The position numbers and the translations under genes were made by a program. The notes beneath the pieces are model-generated. The model made no database searches and was not told the DNA's origin. It saw only the letters and a list, made by a program, of their open reading frames with translations. A DNA stretch of 64,000 bases from Heracleum sosnowskyi (lineage: Eukaryota; Streptophyta; Magnoliopsida; Apiales; Apiaceae). The stretch lies in the NCBI GenBank assembly GCA_030848705.1, contig CM061245.1, positions 36,336,711-36,400,710 of the forward strand, given 5' to 3'. Positions 1-11,639 of the stretch are shown one piece after another (the stretch's first letter is position 1; each line of letters starts with the position of its first letter).

Positions 1-929
1 TATTTTATAACAATTGTGTTAAATCATATTTAATTTCAATTGTGTTAGAGGCTGTCACGATGCCTACTTTCAGGTTTTCGAAGTCCTGTCAAATGATGTT
101 ATTCAAGCTTCCACTTTTCTTCAAATAATGAATAACCCTATGATGATACCTCACCACTTGCTTGTTAAGTACCAGTATCTTTTTGGTTATTCTTTTCTTT
201 GGAAACCGCATCTTTGGAATCTGTTCAATTTTAAACCAAGGTGTTCCTTTGAGAAATATTGTCGAAAGGCGATAATCATTAAATTGATCTCAAATTGCTT
301 TCATACTTTTCAACTTCCACTGAGACGAACAACCCTATACTTATAGGGGCTACAAGGACTATCTGTCTATGTGATAGAAGTCTGATGGGACGCCATCACT
401 TGTGAGTTGTGAAATACAATAAGGCTAATTACCTTTAGTAATGTCTCAATCGAGGCACACAACGTTGAGTTCTTATGATCATGTTGATCTCTCGGTAAAT
501 TCTCTTACCTCCAATAAGGTTACCTTAAAACTCATAACCTTATGATCACCAGTGTGTGACGTTTTCCTTGATATGGGAGCTATCTTTTCAAGGCCCCATA
601 ATTTTTGTTATCCTCATTGAATTCCAAGGGGAGGCCAACCAGGTCAAATAAGTCAAAATTCGCTGATAGGAATTAGATTCGCAACGAAATCGCCTATGAC
701 AGGAACGAATCCCTAAGACGAATAGAATATTAGTGACATATCAATGAAATTGGTTTATTCTCCCAAGGATATTATGATAATGGAAAGGGGGTCAATCGAT
801 ATATGTGAAAGGAATAGCGATGTGCCGTGAACTCCAGTGACAACGGTGTTAGATAGATGCCCTATAGTGGAATTGAGATTTTGGAGGAGTTGTTTACGAA
901 TGGACACTACCTCTGGGTTAGCAAGATAA
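1..929. other. Unrecognised left edge, probably decayed retroelement 5' part
   Basis: No reading frame here resembles a known protein; the longest are under 75 codons and look random. It lies just upstream of a decayed gypsy gag domain, so it may be a degenerate leader or an unrelated insertion. I see no 5' LTR end and no tRNA-type primer-binding site, so the 5' end of the gypsy element is either outside the window or lost. Confidence 0.3.
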
Positions 930-1190
930 GTACTGGCGATGGAGTCAGAGGGAGCTGGTATTGTGACTTGGGAGAGGTGCAGCTTGTTGTTTTTAGAGAA
1001 ATAATTTCCGGAAATATATGGAGACCCGGATGAAAATAAAAGTTAAAGAGTTAAAACAAGAAACCATGACTGTGACCGAGTATGAGGCCAAGTTTTCCGA
1101 ATTATTGAGGTTTGTTCCGGAGTTTGTGAACACAGAAGAAAAGAAAACCAGTAGGTTTCAACCAGGGCTACCTCCAACAAGCAACCCACT
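930..1190 (+). pseudogene. gag capsid-domain remnant of gypsy element
   Basis: Translation around 940-1190 gives wording typical of chromovirus gag: a TWER-like segment near 950, then TVTEYEAKFSELLRFVPEFV at about 1068-1130 followed by NTEEKK. This is the retrotransposon gag domain (capsid-like). There is an in-frame stop near 1000, and the frame degenerates after about 1150. There is no zinc-knuckle region downstream, so the nucleocapsid part is deleted. It is a non-functional remnant. Confidence 0.8.
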
Positions 1191-1378
1191 ATCAGGACCT
1201 TTAAATAGCAGATACCCTTCTATACTATTTAGACAGAGCCAATGTATCGTTGTATATCAAGAAGTTGCATGACAATTAAACCTTAAGGCCGAGCCGCTAA
1301 GGGAATAATTACAAGTAGAAATAGCCAATCGAGGGATTTTCCCATAAGTCTGGTACATCCAGGTTGTGAGCTAGAAAT

Positions 1379-1510
1379 ATGAGGTCGACACTTTTGATAG
1401 ACCTGATTCCTTTCAAGTTGGGAGAAGTTGATATTATAATAAGGATGGGTTGGTTGACACCCAATGGAGCCCAGACTGATTGTAAGGGAGAGAGAGTAAT
1501 AAATAAAGGA
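1379..1510 (+). pseudogene. gypsy protease C-terminal remnant
   Basis: The stretch LIPFKLGEVDIIIRMGWLTP, followed by NGAQTDCKGERV, is recognisable as the C-terminal end of the gypsy aspartic protease, which in intact elements runs up to a conserved GMDWL segment and an IDCKxK motif. The catalytic DSGA is not present. It lies in the expected order between gag and reverse transcriptase. Confidence 0.7.
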
Positions 1511-1719
1511 TGGAGACAGTTTCAGAGATTCTTGAATATAGTTCAGACTAAGAAACTATTACGCCAGAGATACGAGGCTTAATTAGCTCTTATGGTTGAC
1601 GCCAAGAAAAGAGACACCAAGTATAAAGGAAACTACAGTGGTTTTGGGAGGCTGTACAAGATCTTAATGCGCTACCAAATATCGATTGGGATGACATGAG
1701 AATGAATAACGAGTATTCA

Positions 1720-2270
1720 GGTTATAGTGCCGCATCTCCTGTTAGCCTCAGTAGGAATGAAAGAGTTAGCGACTCAGTTACAAGAATTGCTGGGAAAGAA
1801 TATGATAAGACCCGGTGTACCACCGTGGAGAGCCCGGTGTTGTTGTAAGAGAGAAAGATGTTAGCACAAGATTATGCATCGAACCTCGAGAGTTGAATGA
1901 GTTTGACATGGAGAATAGGTACCCTTGTAAATGATTATTTGATCAGCGGAAGAACGCTGTGTATTTCCAAATTTATTTAAGGACTGGATATCACCAGTTG
2001 GAAGTTAATTCCGAGGATATACCCAAGACTGCGATTCGTACTAGGAATAGACACTTCGAGTTTTCAGCGAGGTTATTTTGGGTTGACTAATGCACCCACA
2101 AATTTTTTATGGAATGTAATGAATTGGCTTTGAGTTACCCGTGATAGTAGATAACATGAGATGGAGAAATGACTAGAATTGACCTAGGATTATGACTGTG
2201 AGATACACTACCATCCGGGGAAGGCCAATGTGGTGGCCGATACCCTTAATTAAAATGAGACAAAGATGGA
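1720..2270 (+). pseudogene. gypsy reverse transcriptase / RNase H remnant
   Basis: Broken frames give MIRPGVPPW, then RLCIEPRELN, then FDQRKNAVYF, RTGYHQLEV and EDIPKTAIRT (about 1800-2050), which is the N-terminal half of a Ty3/gypsy reverse transcriptase. The catalytic YxDD block is absent: the sequence jumps from a degenerate APTNF segment (about 2090) to YDCEIHYHPGKANVVADT (about 2190-2250), the end of the RNase H domain. Roughly 200-300 codons are deleted between them, so the copy cannot encode an active enzyme. Confidence 0.85.
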
Positions 2271-2369
2271 TTCTGAATGATCGGGAATTAAAGGATGAGA
2301 TTTTACACAAAACCCAAGTTAGTCCAACAAACTAGAAAGACAAAAGATTTCACCAACAAGCGGCTAGTG

Positions 2370-2935
2370 ACAGCCAAGACAGACAGAGAAAGTATGCGGA
2401 CTAAGCCCGCGAGTATAGAGATAGTACTGCTATTGATAAGCTAAATGGAATGTTGATGGATGACAAGCAAGTTTATGTTGGTGTATTTTCTGTACAAACA
2501 AGATAGAGAATATGAGGTTAGAGATTCGTGATGCTAAAAGATATCCTCGTGGAAGGTATTAATGAGATTTGGAAAGAAAGGGAAGTTGAGCCCGAGATTC
2601 ATTAGGCCATCTGAGATTTTAAAACGCGTCAGGAAGGTGGCCTACGAGCCAGCCTTACCCCCCCAAACTTGTAGAATGGTCATAACGGGGTTCATGTGTC
2701 AATGCTACGTCAATATACTATAGATGCCCGGCATATGTTAGAGTACGAGCAGGTAGATATACAACCTGGTCTGACTTACAAAAAACAACCTGTGGAAATC
2801 ACGGATAGAAAAGAGCAAGTGCTAAGAGACAAGGTTGCCAAGCTAGTGAGAGGTTTGTGGAAAATCAAGAAGTGTAAGAATCCACTTGGGAGTTAGAAAA
2901 TGCAATGGGAGAGAAGTACCCCCAGTTATTCCTAA
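2370..2935 (+). pseudogene. gypsy integrase C-terminal remnant
   Basis: DRQRKYAD (about 2375-2400) and then GKLSPRFI-like and VAYEPALPP segments lead into VSMLRQYTIDARHMLEYEQV (2699-2755), followed by PVEITDRKEQVLRDKVAKLV. This is the characteristic C-terminus of plant chromovirus integrase. The element's last codons normally read like WELENAMREKYP, and a matching segment is visible at 2892-2925. The zinc-finger and DDE catalytic core are missing. Confidence 0.85.
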
Positions 2936-5547
2936 GCTGATTCCGGGACGGAATCCTTTTAAGGAGGGGAGACTGTAATAACCCGAATTTTTGGCAAAAT
3001 TAAAACTTTTCTTATTATGATTAAGTGCATCAGTGAATAGTGAATTTGGTGGATGAATAGTGATTTTGAGGGTTAAGAAAATTTTGCATGCCACCTATGT
3101 ACGAGACGTACTGTGGATATTCCGAAGTCATATTAGTGATCTACGAAGTAAATAAGTGTATGTAAAGATGATCGGAATTCAGAAAATCCAAACTTTAATG
3201 TTATGGAATATTTGACCGGGCAGTGAAGAGCATATCGATGAGATCAAGAGAGTGATTTATTTAAATTTAGAATCCAAGGATTTTATATTTTATTATTTTA
3301 TTAAAGTCGATTTAAGGATTCGATTGTTGGAGTGAATAGTGAATAGTTACTATTCACTACGAGAATCGCGTAGAGTTTTATTCGCTATTTTTAGGAAATA
3401 TTTTCGAATCGTTTCAAGAGGACCAAAAACAAGGATGAATAGTAACATTGATGAATAGTGCTCCAAGGTGAATAGTAAAATTTTATAGTCTCCGATTGAT
3501 CCTATATTTCAGCGGAAGTTCAGGAATAATAAACGGTTACTAATCGTGTAGTCAGAAATCGCAAACAAAAACGAGAATCGAAAATCCGTTCGAAGGAGCA
3601 ACCTTGGACGTATTATAACTTAGGAAATAAAGAATAAGATATGTATTAAAATAAAAAGGGAAAGAAAGGAATTAGTGGATGAAGTGTGTTAAAGAAGCTT
3701 GTAAGCTTAACCAAACTTGAGGGACTAACTTGCAACTTTGGTAAACAAAACACACCACACGCATAACACACATCCACCACACCTTATCCACACAAATTTC
3801 CATAAAGTAGCAGCCTCTCCCACCCATTTTCTTCAAGGAAAACCGTGGCTAAGGAAGAAGAAGAAGAGGAAGCAAAACTCCATGGATTCTTGGTCGTTTC
3901 TCGAGTTCTTATGCTTAAAAGAAAGATAGAATCAAACCCGTTCTTTTAAAGGTAACAGCTCCAACACCCACCACCTCTAGCATGCTCATTTCTTAAGTTA
4001 AAGAAGATGATGAATAGTGTTTTTCAAGAAAAAATTGCTTATAATTGAAAGATGAAAGTGTTTATGCTTAGTATATGTTATGCTTAGTTGTTTTAATTAT
4101 AAGGATGAATTGTTGGTTGAGTTTGGAGGATGGGTTATGAATTTGTTTTGAATATTCATGGAGGATTTGACTGAGATGAGGGAGTATAAGGTGGATGGTG
4201 AGTTTGGGATTGATTGGTATTGATTTGGTTGTGTTTTGAAAATATAAAACGTTAAGTTTTAAGCCGTCGTAATGCCCGATTCTCGTTAACTCTAAAACCT
4301 GCTAATGAGCCGAGAATCTAACTGCCTCTTTTGGTTCAATGATGAACATAAGTGTGTAGAGCTTTGTTTCTAGTTTACGTGAGCGCAAGAATCATGTCAA
4401 AAGAGTTTACGGTTTATGAGATATGACCATTTTAGTGAAAGTGGTTCAAGGAATGAGATTGCAGAAATGTACCAACTTTGTGGCTATGTTTGAGACCCTT
4501 AAGAGTTGTTTTAAAATATGAAATATTGTATTGAAGTGCCAAGGTCAGTTACGAAAGTTTTTACGAAGGTTTCGAGTCCAAAAGATTATTTTTCGATTTT
4601 ATAAAAATGTGTTAGCCGAGGTTACGCAAGTGAAAACCACTAACTTAGAAACCAATGTTATAAATGGTTAAGTATAACTTGTATTCGAGGATATATTCGG
4701 ACTAAACCTACGACTTTAAGTGATTGTCGATTAACATGGACTTTGTATGAGCCTATAACGAGCTAGTAATGCCTTGGTTGTGTTTCGCTTACGTGTTTAA
4801 GCATTGAGTACAAGTGGATTATCCAGGGGATTAATCGTGCGTTTTCTTTGACTTTGTCTAGATTGTCCGACATCGTCGCGAACCCCTATCACTTCTCGAG
4901 CATCAGGCAAGTTTCTAAATCTATACTTTGAAGTATTGACTATATAATACTGCTTTTGCCATGTATAAAATTTGGACAGTTTTGCGATATATCTTATTTC
5001 TTGTTGAAATGGATTTGACCTTTGGATTTTATAAAATCTTTTGAGTTAAGTAGTTATGAACCGGTTTACCTGGTAGCTCTAAATATAAGAGCATATTCAT
5101 TGTTTTCGACTCTAAATCGGGAGTCGGTATTTTGAGATATGTAGATAGCCGTGGAAACCCGGAGGGATTCCATCGGCAGAATACTATGTATTTTGAGGAT
5201 TGTTATTCGAGTATGATATCATTCGAGGAATGATATTTGCTTACTATATCTTTCAAGTAATTTTATTTGAGTATTATCTCAGTCGAGAAATACTATTTGA
5301 ATACTATTTCAGTTATATATGCTAATGGAAGGCATAACTGTTTTCGAAAGTATATTGTGATACTTGCTTTATGATTTGATTACGGGCTTCTAAGCTAGAT
5401 ATGAGATATTAGTTAGAATCCAGTTTTTTTATAAATGCCCTAGGTAAAGGGCGTATGATTTTATTTTTTAGACCGGAAGTAGTTATAGTTTCGGTATATG
5501 TTAAAGATTATTTTTCCGATAAAGATATCGGGTATCGGTTATTCGAT

Positions 5548-5757
5548 GATTATTTATTTAATGAATATTATTTTGAATATTCATTTAATCCTTATTTATT
5601 GAATGAATATTATTTTGAATATTCATTTAATGATTATTTATTTAATGAATATTATTTTGAATATTCATTTAATCCTTATTTATTTAATTAATATTATTTT
5701 GAATATTCGTTTAAAGTTTATTTACTTAATAAATATTATTCGATTATTTATTAAATA
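5548..5757 (+). repeat. 42-bp tandem repeat inside the gypsy LTR
   Basis: Five consecutive 42-bp units start at 5548, 5590, 5632, 5674 and 5716; the first three are near-perfect, the fourth has a few changes and the fifth is degenerate. Units alternate in their first two bases (GA, CC, GA, CC), so the array looks like an 84-bp higher-order repeat built from a diverged 42-bp dimer. As 42 is a multiple of three, one frame reads as a 14-residue repeat, but nothing suggests it is translated. Confidence 0.9.
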
Positions 5758-6470
5758 CTTATAACACGTTTTAAAATGAGTTATATTATTTAAAGTTTAT
5801 CCTCGACCTTCAATAATTACGAAGGATATTCTAAGCTGTACTATTAATTATTTTAAATCAAGGGGAGGTTCCCAAACACTGTTTTTCCATTTAAATCTAT
5901 CTTTTAAAAGGATTTAAATACTCGCTCAACTACCAAAAATATGGGAAACCTGATTGAAGTAACTGCTGCTCATTTTAAACTCTCAACTCAAAACTGTCAG
6001 GGGACAAATATTTTCTCTGAGCAATTTAATTGCTGCAAGTCAAATGTTGTGTTACCATCTCAACGATCGAGGGGTAAATTGATGGAACAAGTCGATATCC
6101 ATTAACAAGCAATAGCTTGGGAAATATTGGAGAATCTTCCTTTCCAACCTAGATATAACTACTTAGTGGAGTCGTATCAACAAGTATTACACATGGGGAA
6201 AGGGGGACGATCTTTACGTTCCAGAGTCATGGATTTCATCCGAACTAGGAGCAGTGTAAGAGGTCGAGCCGCGCCGACCCATCAATTTTTATTGCCCCAA
6301 ATGGTCCGGGGAGATCCAGAAAGGCGGTAGACAATGTCAGGCTGTCGTGTTCTTCCATCTACATGTAGAAAACATTTTTAGTTGTACGACCTGCTACTGA
6401 TCATAGTGAGGTTGGGACAACGGGCGCGGTGATTACTCCCGTATTGGTTCATCATCCAATTTGGATAATT

Positions 6471-6620
6471 CTGCAACATGTATTGAAAGGGACTCAGGAT
6501 AACACCCTTGGTTCAGGTTTACCGATCATGTTAACAGGGGGTTTTCTGCAACATGTATTGAAAGGGACTAAGGATAACACCCTGGGTTCAGGTTTACCGA
6601 TCATGTTGGCAGGGGGTTGA
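6471..6620 (+). repeat. 75-bp tandem duplication in the gypsy LTR
   Basis: Two adjacent 75-bp copies (6471-6545 and 6546-6620) begin CTGCAACATGTATTGAAAGG and differ at a handful of positions. It is a simple local duplication with no sign of coding function. Confidence 0.9.
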
Positions 6621-7659
6621 AAAGTGTTCAAAAATGAAGTTACAATAAATCCTTGCAACTTCATCTTTTATTTTATGAGTTATGACTCTGATAAAACCTT
6701 ACTCAGATTATATATGCATAAGTGGATTTTGGGTTACGGAACATTATATGAAATTTTCCTCGTAACTTCATCTTTTATATCATATGACTCTGTGGATACC
6801 TTACATAACATGAGTTATGGCAATGGAGTTGTTTATACTGAATCACCTTATAACTTCATCTTTTAAGTTATATGTTGATATTCTACTTACATAGCAGATA
6901 TTTTTCAGAAAGGTTATATTGGTTTACTTTGAAACCTCATCTTTTTTATTATACTAGAACTTTGTTCATAATATAGCAAAAGTTTGTAGAAATAATATGA
7001 AAATGATATTTGAAATACAACAATGGTACTGTTTTTGTAATACATTCCGATAAGGAAATAATTTCAGTATCGAGATATTTTGACAAATTATTGTCTTATA
7101 CCCGCTTTATTCTGGGTTGAGTTAAAGGCAGGATTATGCCATACTTTTATTACCTTGCTGAGCTATCGCTCACTCTTGCTATTGTTTTATAAATATTATA
7201 TAGCTGCGAAGTAGGATACCAAGGATTCGGCGCACATCCCTCAGGCAAGTGGTAAGCGCAAGGCATTCTCATGAGCAGTTTCTAGCAGTGATCCTGGAAG
7301 TAGTGTGACCCAGTCAGATCAAGCTGGAGCTTTTGGTATTCATCTTATGTATAGATATGAATGGTATGAGAGGGTGGTGAGTATTACAAGGCTAAGTTGG
7401 TAATGTACCCTTACTTAGGAGTTGTATCAGTAGCAAATTCAAAAGACATTTGGGTATTGTAATAAAGATTATTTATTCCGCAATGGTTGTAATTGTGTCA
7501 TTTCTGAGACTCTAACCTGTGTGTGTGTGTGTAAGAGTTATATACATTGTGGGGTCATAAGCAGATGAATTGTGTCTATTGTGAGTAAAGCAGGCAAGGC
7601 AAGAAGTAAGTGGATCGTGACTACTCTAAATCTCTGACCCCGGATTTGGGGCTGTTACA

Positions 7660-8051
7660 TGGCATGTCCAAAAACATGGGCCAGTTTGGAGTAGCCAAGT
7701 AGTTTAAACCTAAGTCAAAAAATATTGTAACTTCTGAAAATGACTGATTTTCTAAGGAATGTTACCATTAAGATTGTTGCTGAAGAGAGATAATTTCTCG
7801 AGTCGTGTTGCGTTTCCGATATCTACTGGTATGCCACCTGAAATGTTGTTGATGCTCATATCCTAATAAGTGAGGTGTGAAAATGAAGAGAAATTGAAGT
7901 GGGCCAGTGTCCCATTGACTTCTTGGTTGTAGATCATGATCTGTGAAACTGTTCGTGCAGCATTGCACCTAATGCCAGTCCAATTACAAACTGTTTTTCC
8001 ATTGGACAAGAGCTTCTGGCTTCAGATGTTGGTGATGATGAAATATTAAGT
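7660..8051. repeat. Segmental duplication, copy A (partner 11165-11555)
   Basis: Positions 7660-8051 align nearly base for base with 11165-11555, including the stretch before the LRR coding sequence. Homology resumes at 8361-8407, which matches 17611-17664. The duplicated block was therefore at least 750 bp. Copy A was later hit by the gypsy element at its left edge and copy B by a CACTA-like element at 11556. Confidence 0.9.
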
Positions 8052-8116
8052 GCAAGTATTAAAACGAAAAGAACACAGAATAGTACTAGAACAAGTGGCT
8101 TGTATAATTTTCCCAT
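7660..8116 (-). pseudogene. LRR receptor-like protein 5' fragment, copy A
   Basis: On the minus strand an ATG at 8116-8114 starts a signal peptide (MGKLYKPLVLVLF..., about 30 residues) and an LRR N-terminal cap (CNWTGI) followed by one to two LRRs (LDMSINNISG, then IPVDIGNATRLEKLSLFSN). An extra G near 8010 shifts the frame just after the signal peptide. The segment between the ALVQWK motif and CNWTG is also deleted, about 20 residues short of the related gene at 24333. The fragment stops at 7660, where the gypsy LTR is inserted, so the rest of the gene is lost here. The shared deletion with copy B shows it was already broken before duplication. Confidence 0.85.
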
Positions 8117-8661
8117 GTTGGTTACTTTGTTCCTATATTTTTTTAGGATCGAATCCAGTAAAATGTTATGGGTTTGTCTTAGAAATTTTAGGGGATTTAT
8201 AAGTTTTAACAATAGCCACAATTGCATTAGCAAATTTAGTCAGTCCACCCGAGTCGTTTGAAAACAAGGTCCAATTTTCCTCCACTTAATACTATGGTGC
8301 CCTACTATTTAATAGGAAAGGATTAAAATAGTTTCTTTGGATCAAAGTGACCCCCAAAATGTGCTCGCTTGCTCAAAATGTCAAGTCTAGCTATTTTTTC
8401 TTCCCCTTTTCTATCTTTTCTTAATAGTAAAATTACCAAGTAAACAAGGACTTCATAATTCTACTCATATGCATAAAGTTGATTATCAAAATAAATTAGA
8501 CCAGGTCCTAGATTTGCTTTCTCGACAAATCCAATAAAAAATGACCCACTATGATCGTGTTAGTACAATAATTCAAATCATTACATTAAATACAATTAAA
8601 TTGTGGATAATAGAAACTTGAATTGTGTTCCACATTGAAGAAATTTTGATGAATTTCTTAG
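8117..8661. other. Upstream region of RLP copy A; no gene seen
   Basis: AT-rich sequence upstream of the minus-strand RLP fragment, presumably its old promoter. A 47-bp segment (8361-8407) recurs at 17611-17664 and marks the far side of the duplicated block. I see no open frame or RNA gene. Confidence 0.6.
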
Positions 8662-10384
8662 CACTACACCAAAAATGGCCAAAACCTACCACGGAAATGG
8701 TAGGTTTTGGGGGTAAATCGGTAGGAATTGGTGTCAATCAATTCCTACCATTCGACATGGTAGGGATTGCTCAGGTCAGAATTGATGATGGTAGGAATTG
8801 GTGGTCTGTTTCTTAAACGGTCCCACATGCCAAATGGCTGCCCATGTGGCGAGCCACATCAACAGCCACATCGACGACCACATGACGGTGGACCCCGACA
8901 CGTGACTTGCCACGTCAAATAAATGTGGTCCCACGAGGTTGACATGTCATGCCACGTGTCACATGTGGGGGTCACTGCCACGTCATTTTGTGGGGTCATA
9001 TTTGACCCCGGTCAAGGACTATTTCCTACCGACCAAATCCTACCAACACATTTCCTACCGACTCAAGAGGCACCAAATTGGTAGGTTTTATAACAGAAAC
9101 ACATAAAAATAGCTATTTCCTACCAAGCAATTCCTACCACCTTCAGTATTTCCTACTAGTTAAAACCTACTACATTCATCAATTCTGGAAAATGTTATGA
9201 AGACGGTAGGAAATGCTATGAAGACGGTAGGAAATGTTATGAAGATAGTAGGAAATGCTTTGAAGGTGGTAGGAATTACTAGACAATTGTTTCAAAAAAA
9301 ATAAAGCTTTCATTACTTCCCCTATCCAACAAATTGCTCAAATCATTATAAAAAAATAGATCAATATCTAATTCACAAGTATACAACCATAACAAATAAT
9401 CAAACATTCATTGTATATAAAAATTCAAACATTCCTTACACATAAATCATAATATTCAAAATTAGAGGTTGTTCTTATGCACCAAAACTACAAATCAAAA
9501 ATTATTTACAAGGCTTAATTAATTATCTTCAAAGTCTTCATCTTTTTCGTTTGGATCTTCATGTTATTTTCTTCACAATCATTTTCTCATTGTCTTTGGA
9601 TCTTCATCAAGTACCTAAAATTTACATAAGAAGCAAGAATTAGTACACCTAATAATTAAGAATTATTAGCTAATTAAATAACAAAATAAGCATGAAGATA
9701 AAATTACTTAAATAAGCAAGAAGAAGAACAAAGTCAATGATATGTGAAATTGATTTGAAGAAGATAAAGATATAGAGAAGAAGATGAAGAGAGAGGGAAG
9801 AAAATTGAAGTGAAATGAGAAAAAAATAAATGATTGTATTATAAGTAACAAAAAGATGAAAAATAATTTTGAATTTTTCGTTTTGGCTCAATTTTTAAAT
9901 TTTTCGTTTGAGCGCAATTTTTAAAATTTTCGTTTGGGCACAACTTTTAAAATTTTAGCTTGGGCGCAATTTTTAAATTTTTTGTAAAATTGTAGCTTAT
10001 TTCCTACCGATAATGGTAGGTTATGATTCTCAGCGAAATTTTTGAATTTTTGGTTTGGGCGCAATTTTTGAATTATTAGTTTTAGGCGCAATTTTTGAAT
10101 TTTTCGGGAAATTGTTCCTTATTTCCAACCGATAATGTTAGGTTATGATTCTCGGAGCCATTTCCGAATTTTTGGTTTGAGTGCAAATTTTGAATTCTAG
10201 TTTTAGGCGCAATTTTTAAACTTTTCGTGAAATTGTAGCTTATTTCCTACCGATAATGGTAAGGTATAGGTTTTGGCACAATTTATTTTAAAAAAAATAA
10301 ACATAATAATTTTTTTAAATAATATTTTCGACGATCGAAACGTAATGATAATTAAGATCTATTCATTTATGTCAGAGGGTAAAT
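8662..10384. mobile_element. CACTA-type element, left part only
   Basis: It starts CACTACACCAAAAATGGCC at 8662 and continues with many AAAACCTACC / GGTAGGTTTT and TTTCCTACC / GGTAGGAAA subterminal motifs. It includes a GC-rich block (about 8815-9020) and a run of about 120-bp repeats (about 9880-10280). Over about 1.7 kb it is collinear with the left half of the complete element at 53525-56976. Homology ends near 10384, where LRR sequence begins, so the right half and right TIR are deleted. No transposase is encoded, so it is non-autonomous. Confidence 0.85.
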
Positions 10385-10800
10385 GATAATTAAGATCTAT
10401 TCATTTAGGTCCTATGAGATTATTATTATTTAGAAAGAGGGAATCAAGACCTGTCAACATACCAATTTCTGGAGGAATATATCCACTGAAGCCATTGTTT
10501 TCAATATTCTTTTCTCGTAACTCAGTCCAGTTCATGAATATATGAGGCGAGAGCTCACCAGAAAGATGATTATATCCAAGCTTTAACGTAAAAATCTGTG
10601 TAAGATTTGAAAACGACAAAGGCAGAGGCCCAGTAAGAGTATTCTCAGATAGATCAATGTAGTAGAGCTTGATACACAATCCAAGCTAAGGAGGAATACT
10701 AGAGTTCAAATTATTTTCATGAATATCAAGTGTTTGAAGCTTCCTAAGTTGACCTATAGAAGATGAAATATTCCCTGCAAATGAATCATTTAATAAAATT
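10385..10800 (-). pseudogene. LRR receptor-like protein fragment
   Basis: The minus strand encodes about four LRRs: a SSIGQLRKL-like repeat near 10750, PP-stop-LGLCIKL near 10680, then YYIDLSENTLTGPLPLSFSN, LTQIFTLKLGYNHLSGEL and FSGYIPPEIGMLTGLDSLFL. A codon that is Glu in the sister gene (PPELGLC) is TAG here. The order matches residues of about 130-250 of the RLP encoded from 24333, so this is the next part of the copy B gene. It is bounded on the left by the truncated CACTA element. Confidence 0.8.
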
Positions 10801-11164
10801 AAGAACTTGCAGATTATAATGTGAATTATGCCACAATCAGTATCATATGTGGATAAAATAAAATAATAAACATCTGTACAACTTTATTTTAATTAAGATT
10901 GTTGAAATACCTATACAATCAGAAATACAGCCCCACAACAACTTGATTCTTTTTAGGGTAAAGTTTGTTTAAAAGTTTAGACATATGTGTAAGGTTTGAT
11001 CAGAAGGACAAAGGCAGAGGCACTATAGGAGAATACTAAGCTAGATCCAAGATATGGTACACTTTTCAAGCTCAACGGAGATACTAGAGTCCATATAATT
11101 TTCTGTGAGAAAAAGCATGTGAAGAAAAAAATATGAGAATACTAGAGTTCAGGTATGTCTGATG
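10801..11164 (-). pseudogene. Highly decayed LRR-related sequence
   Basis: Between 10980 and 11110 phrases such as GTAAGGTTTGATCAGAAGGAC and a nearby CTAGATCCAAG resemble, on the minus strand, the LRR segment seen intact at 23750-23830. No open frame survives. The remainder (10801-10975) is AT-rich and uninformative. It is probably a second decayed copy of the LRR repeats. Confidence 0.45.
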
Positions 11165-11555
11165 TGGCATGTCCAAAAACATGGGCCAGTTTGGAGTAGC
11201 CAAGTAGTTTAAACCTAAGTCAAAAAATATTGTAACTTCTGAAAATGACTGATTTTCTAAGGAGTGTTACCATTAAGACTGTTGCTGAAGAGAGATAATT
11301 TCTCAAGTCGTGTTGCATTTCCGATATCTACTGGTATGCCACCTGAAATGTTGTTGATGCTCATATCCAAATAAGTGAGATGTGAAAATGAAGAGAAATT
11401 GAAGTGGGCCAGTGTCCCATTGACTTCTTGGTTGTAGATCATGATCTGTGAAACTGTTCCTGCAGCATTGCACCTAATGCCAGTCCAATTACAAACTGTT
11501 TTTCCATTGGACAAGAGCTTCTGCTTCAGATGTTGGTGATGATGAAATATTAAGT
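11165..11555. repeat. Segmental duplication, copy B (partner 7660-8051)
   Basis: The sequence from TGGCATGTCCAAAAACATGG to the TAAGT just before 11556 repeats 7660-8051. In copy A the next bases are GCAAGTATT; here they are replaced by CACTCCAAGAAAAACTG, which defines the insertion point of the element to the right. Confidence 0.9.
11257..11555 (-). pseudogene. LRR receptor-like protein 5' fragment, copy B
   Basis: It is the near-identical partner of copy A: CNWTGIRCNAAGTVSQIMIY, then LAHFNFSSFSHLTYLDMSIN and IPVDIGNATRLEKLSLFSN. It lacks the extra G of copy A, but has the same internal deletion between ALVQWK and CNWTG. The signal peptide and start codon are cut off at 11555, where a CACTA-like element begins. 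It is therefore broken at both ends. Confidence 0.85.
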
Positions 11556-11639
11556 CACTCCAAGAAAAACTGAATCAGACGACTCACCCAGGCCCGTTAT
11601 CTATTACCCCTGAAAACTGATGACTATTGAGATGCCGTC

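Larger units (their letters stand above)
930..7659 (+). mobile_element. Decayed Ty3/gypsy chromovirus (Tekay/Del-like), 3' portion
   Basis: On the plus strand, pieces of gag, protease, reverse transcriptase, RNase H and integrase C-terminus follow in the usual gypsy order (about 930-2935). A purine-rich tract (2958-2973) and a very long 3' LTR (2974-7659) come next. Domain order, the integrase tail wording and the long LTR fit the Tekay/Del chromovirus lineage. The internal region is only about 2 kb before the LTR, much shorter than a complete element: most of gag, part of the reverse transcriptase and the integrase core are missing, with many stops and frameshifts. The element sits directly against an LRR gene fragment (7660 onward) whose duplicate lies uninterrupted near 11165. 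This is a dead copy. Confidence 0.85.
2974..7659 (+). repeat. 3' LTR of gypsy element, 4.69 kb
   Basis: It begins TGTAATAACCC straight after the purine-rich tract AAGGAGGGGAGAC (2961-2973) and ends GGGGCTGTTACA at 7659, giving short inverted ends TGTAA/TTACA. Its right end abuts an RLP fragment whose uninterrupted duplicate is at 11165. It contains scattered GAATAGTG motifs (3010-3500), a 42-bp tandem array (5548-5757), a 75-bp duplication (6471-6620) and a short GT run (about 7520-7536). Short open frames inside it look random. Very long LTRs are known in the Tekay/Del lineage. Confidence 0.8.

Noticed and set aside
3738..3929. 63-codon frame in the gypsy LTR
   Set aside because: Low-complexity His/Lys-rich translation of a transcribed-leader-like AC-rich stretch; no similarity and no frame conservation can be judged.
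5455..5691. 78-codon frame with a 14-residue repeat
   Set aside because: The repeat is simply the 42-bp tandem array read in one frame. It is non-coding LTR sequence.
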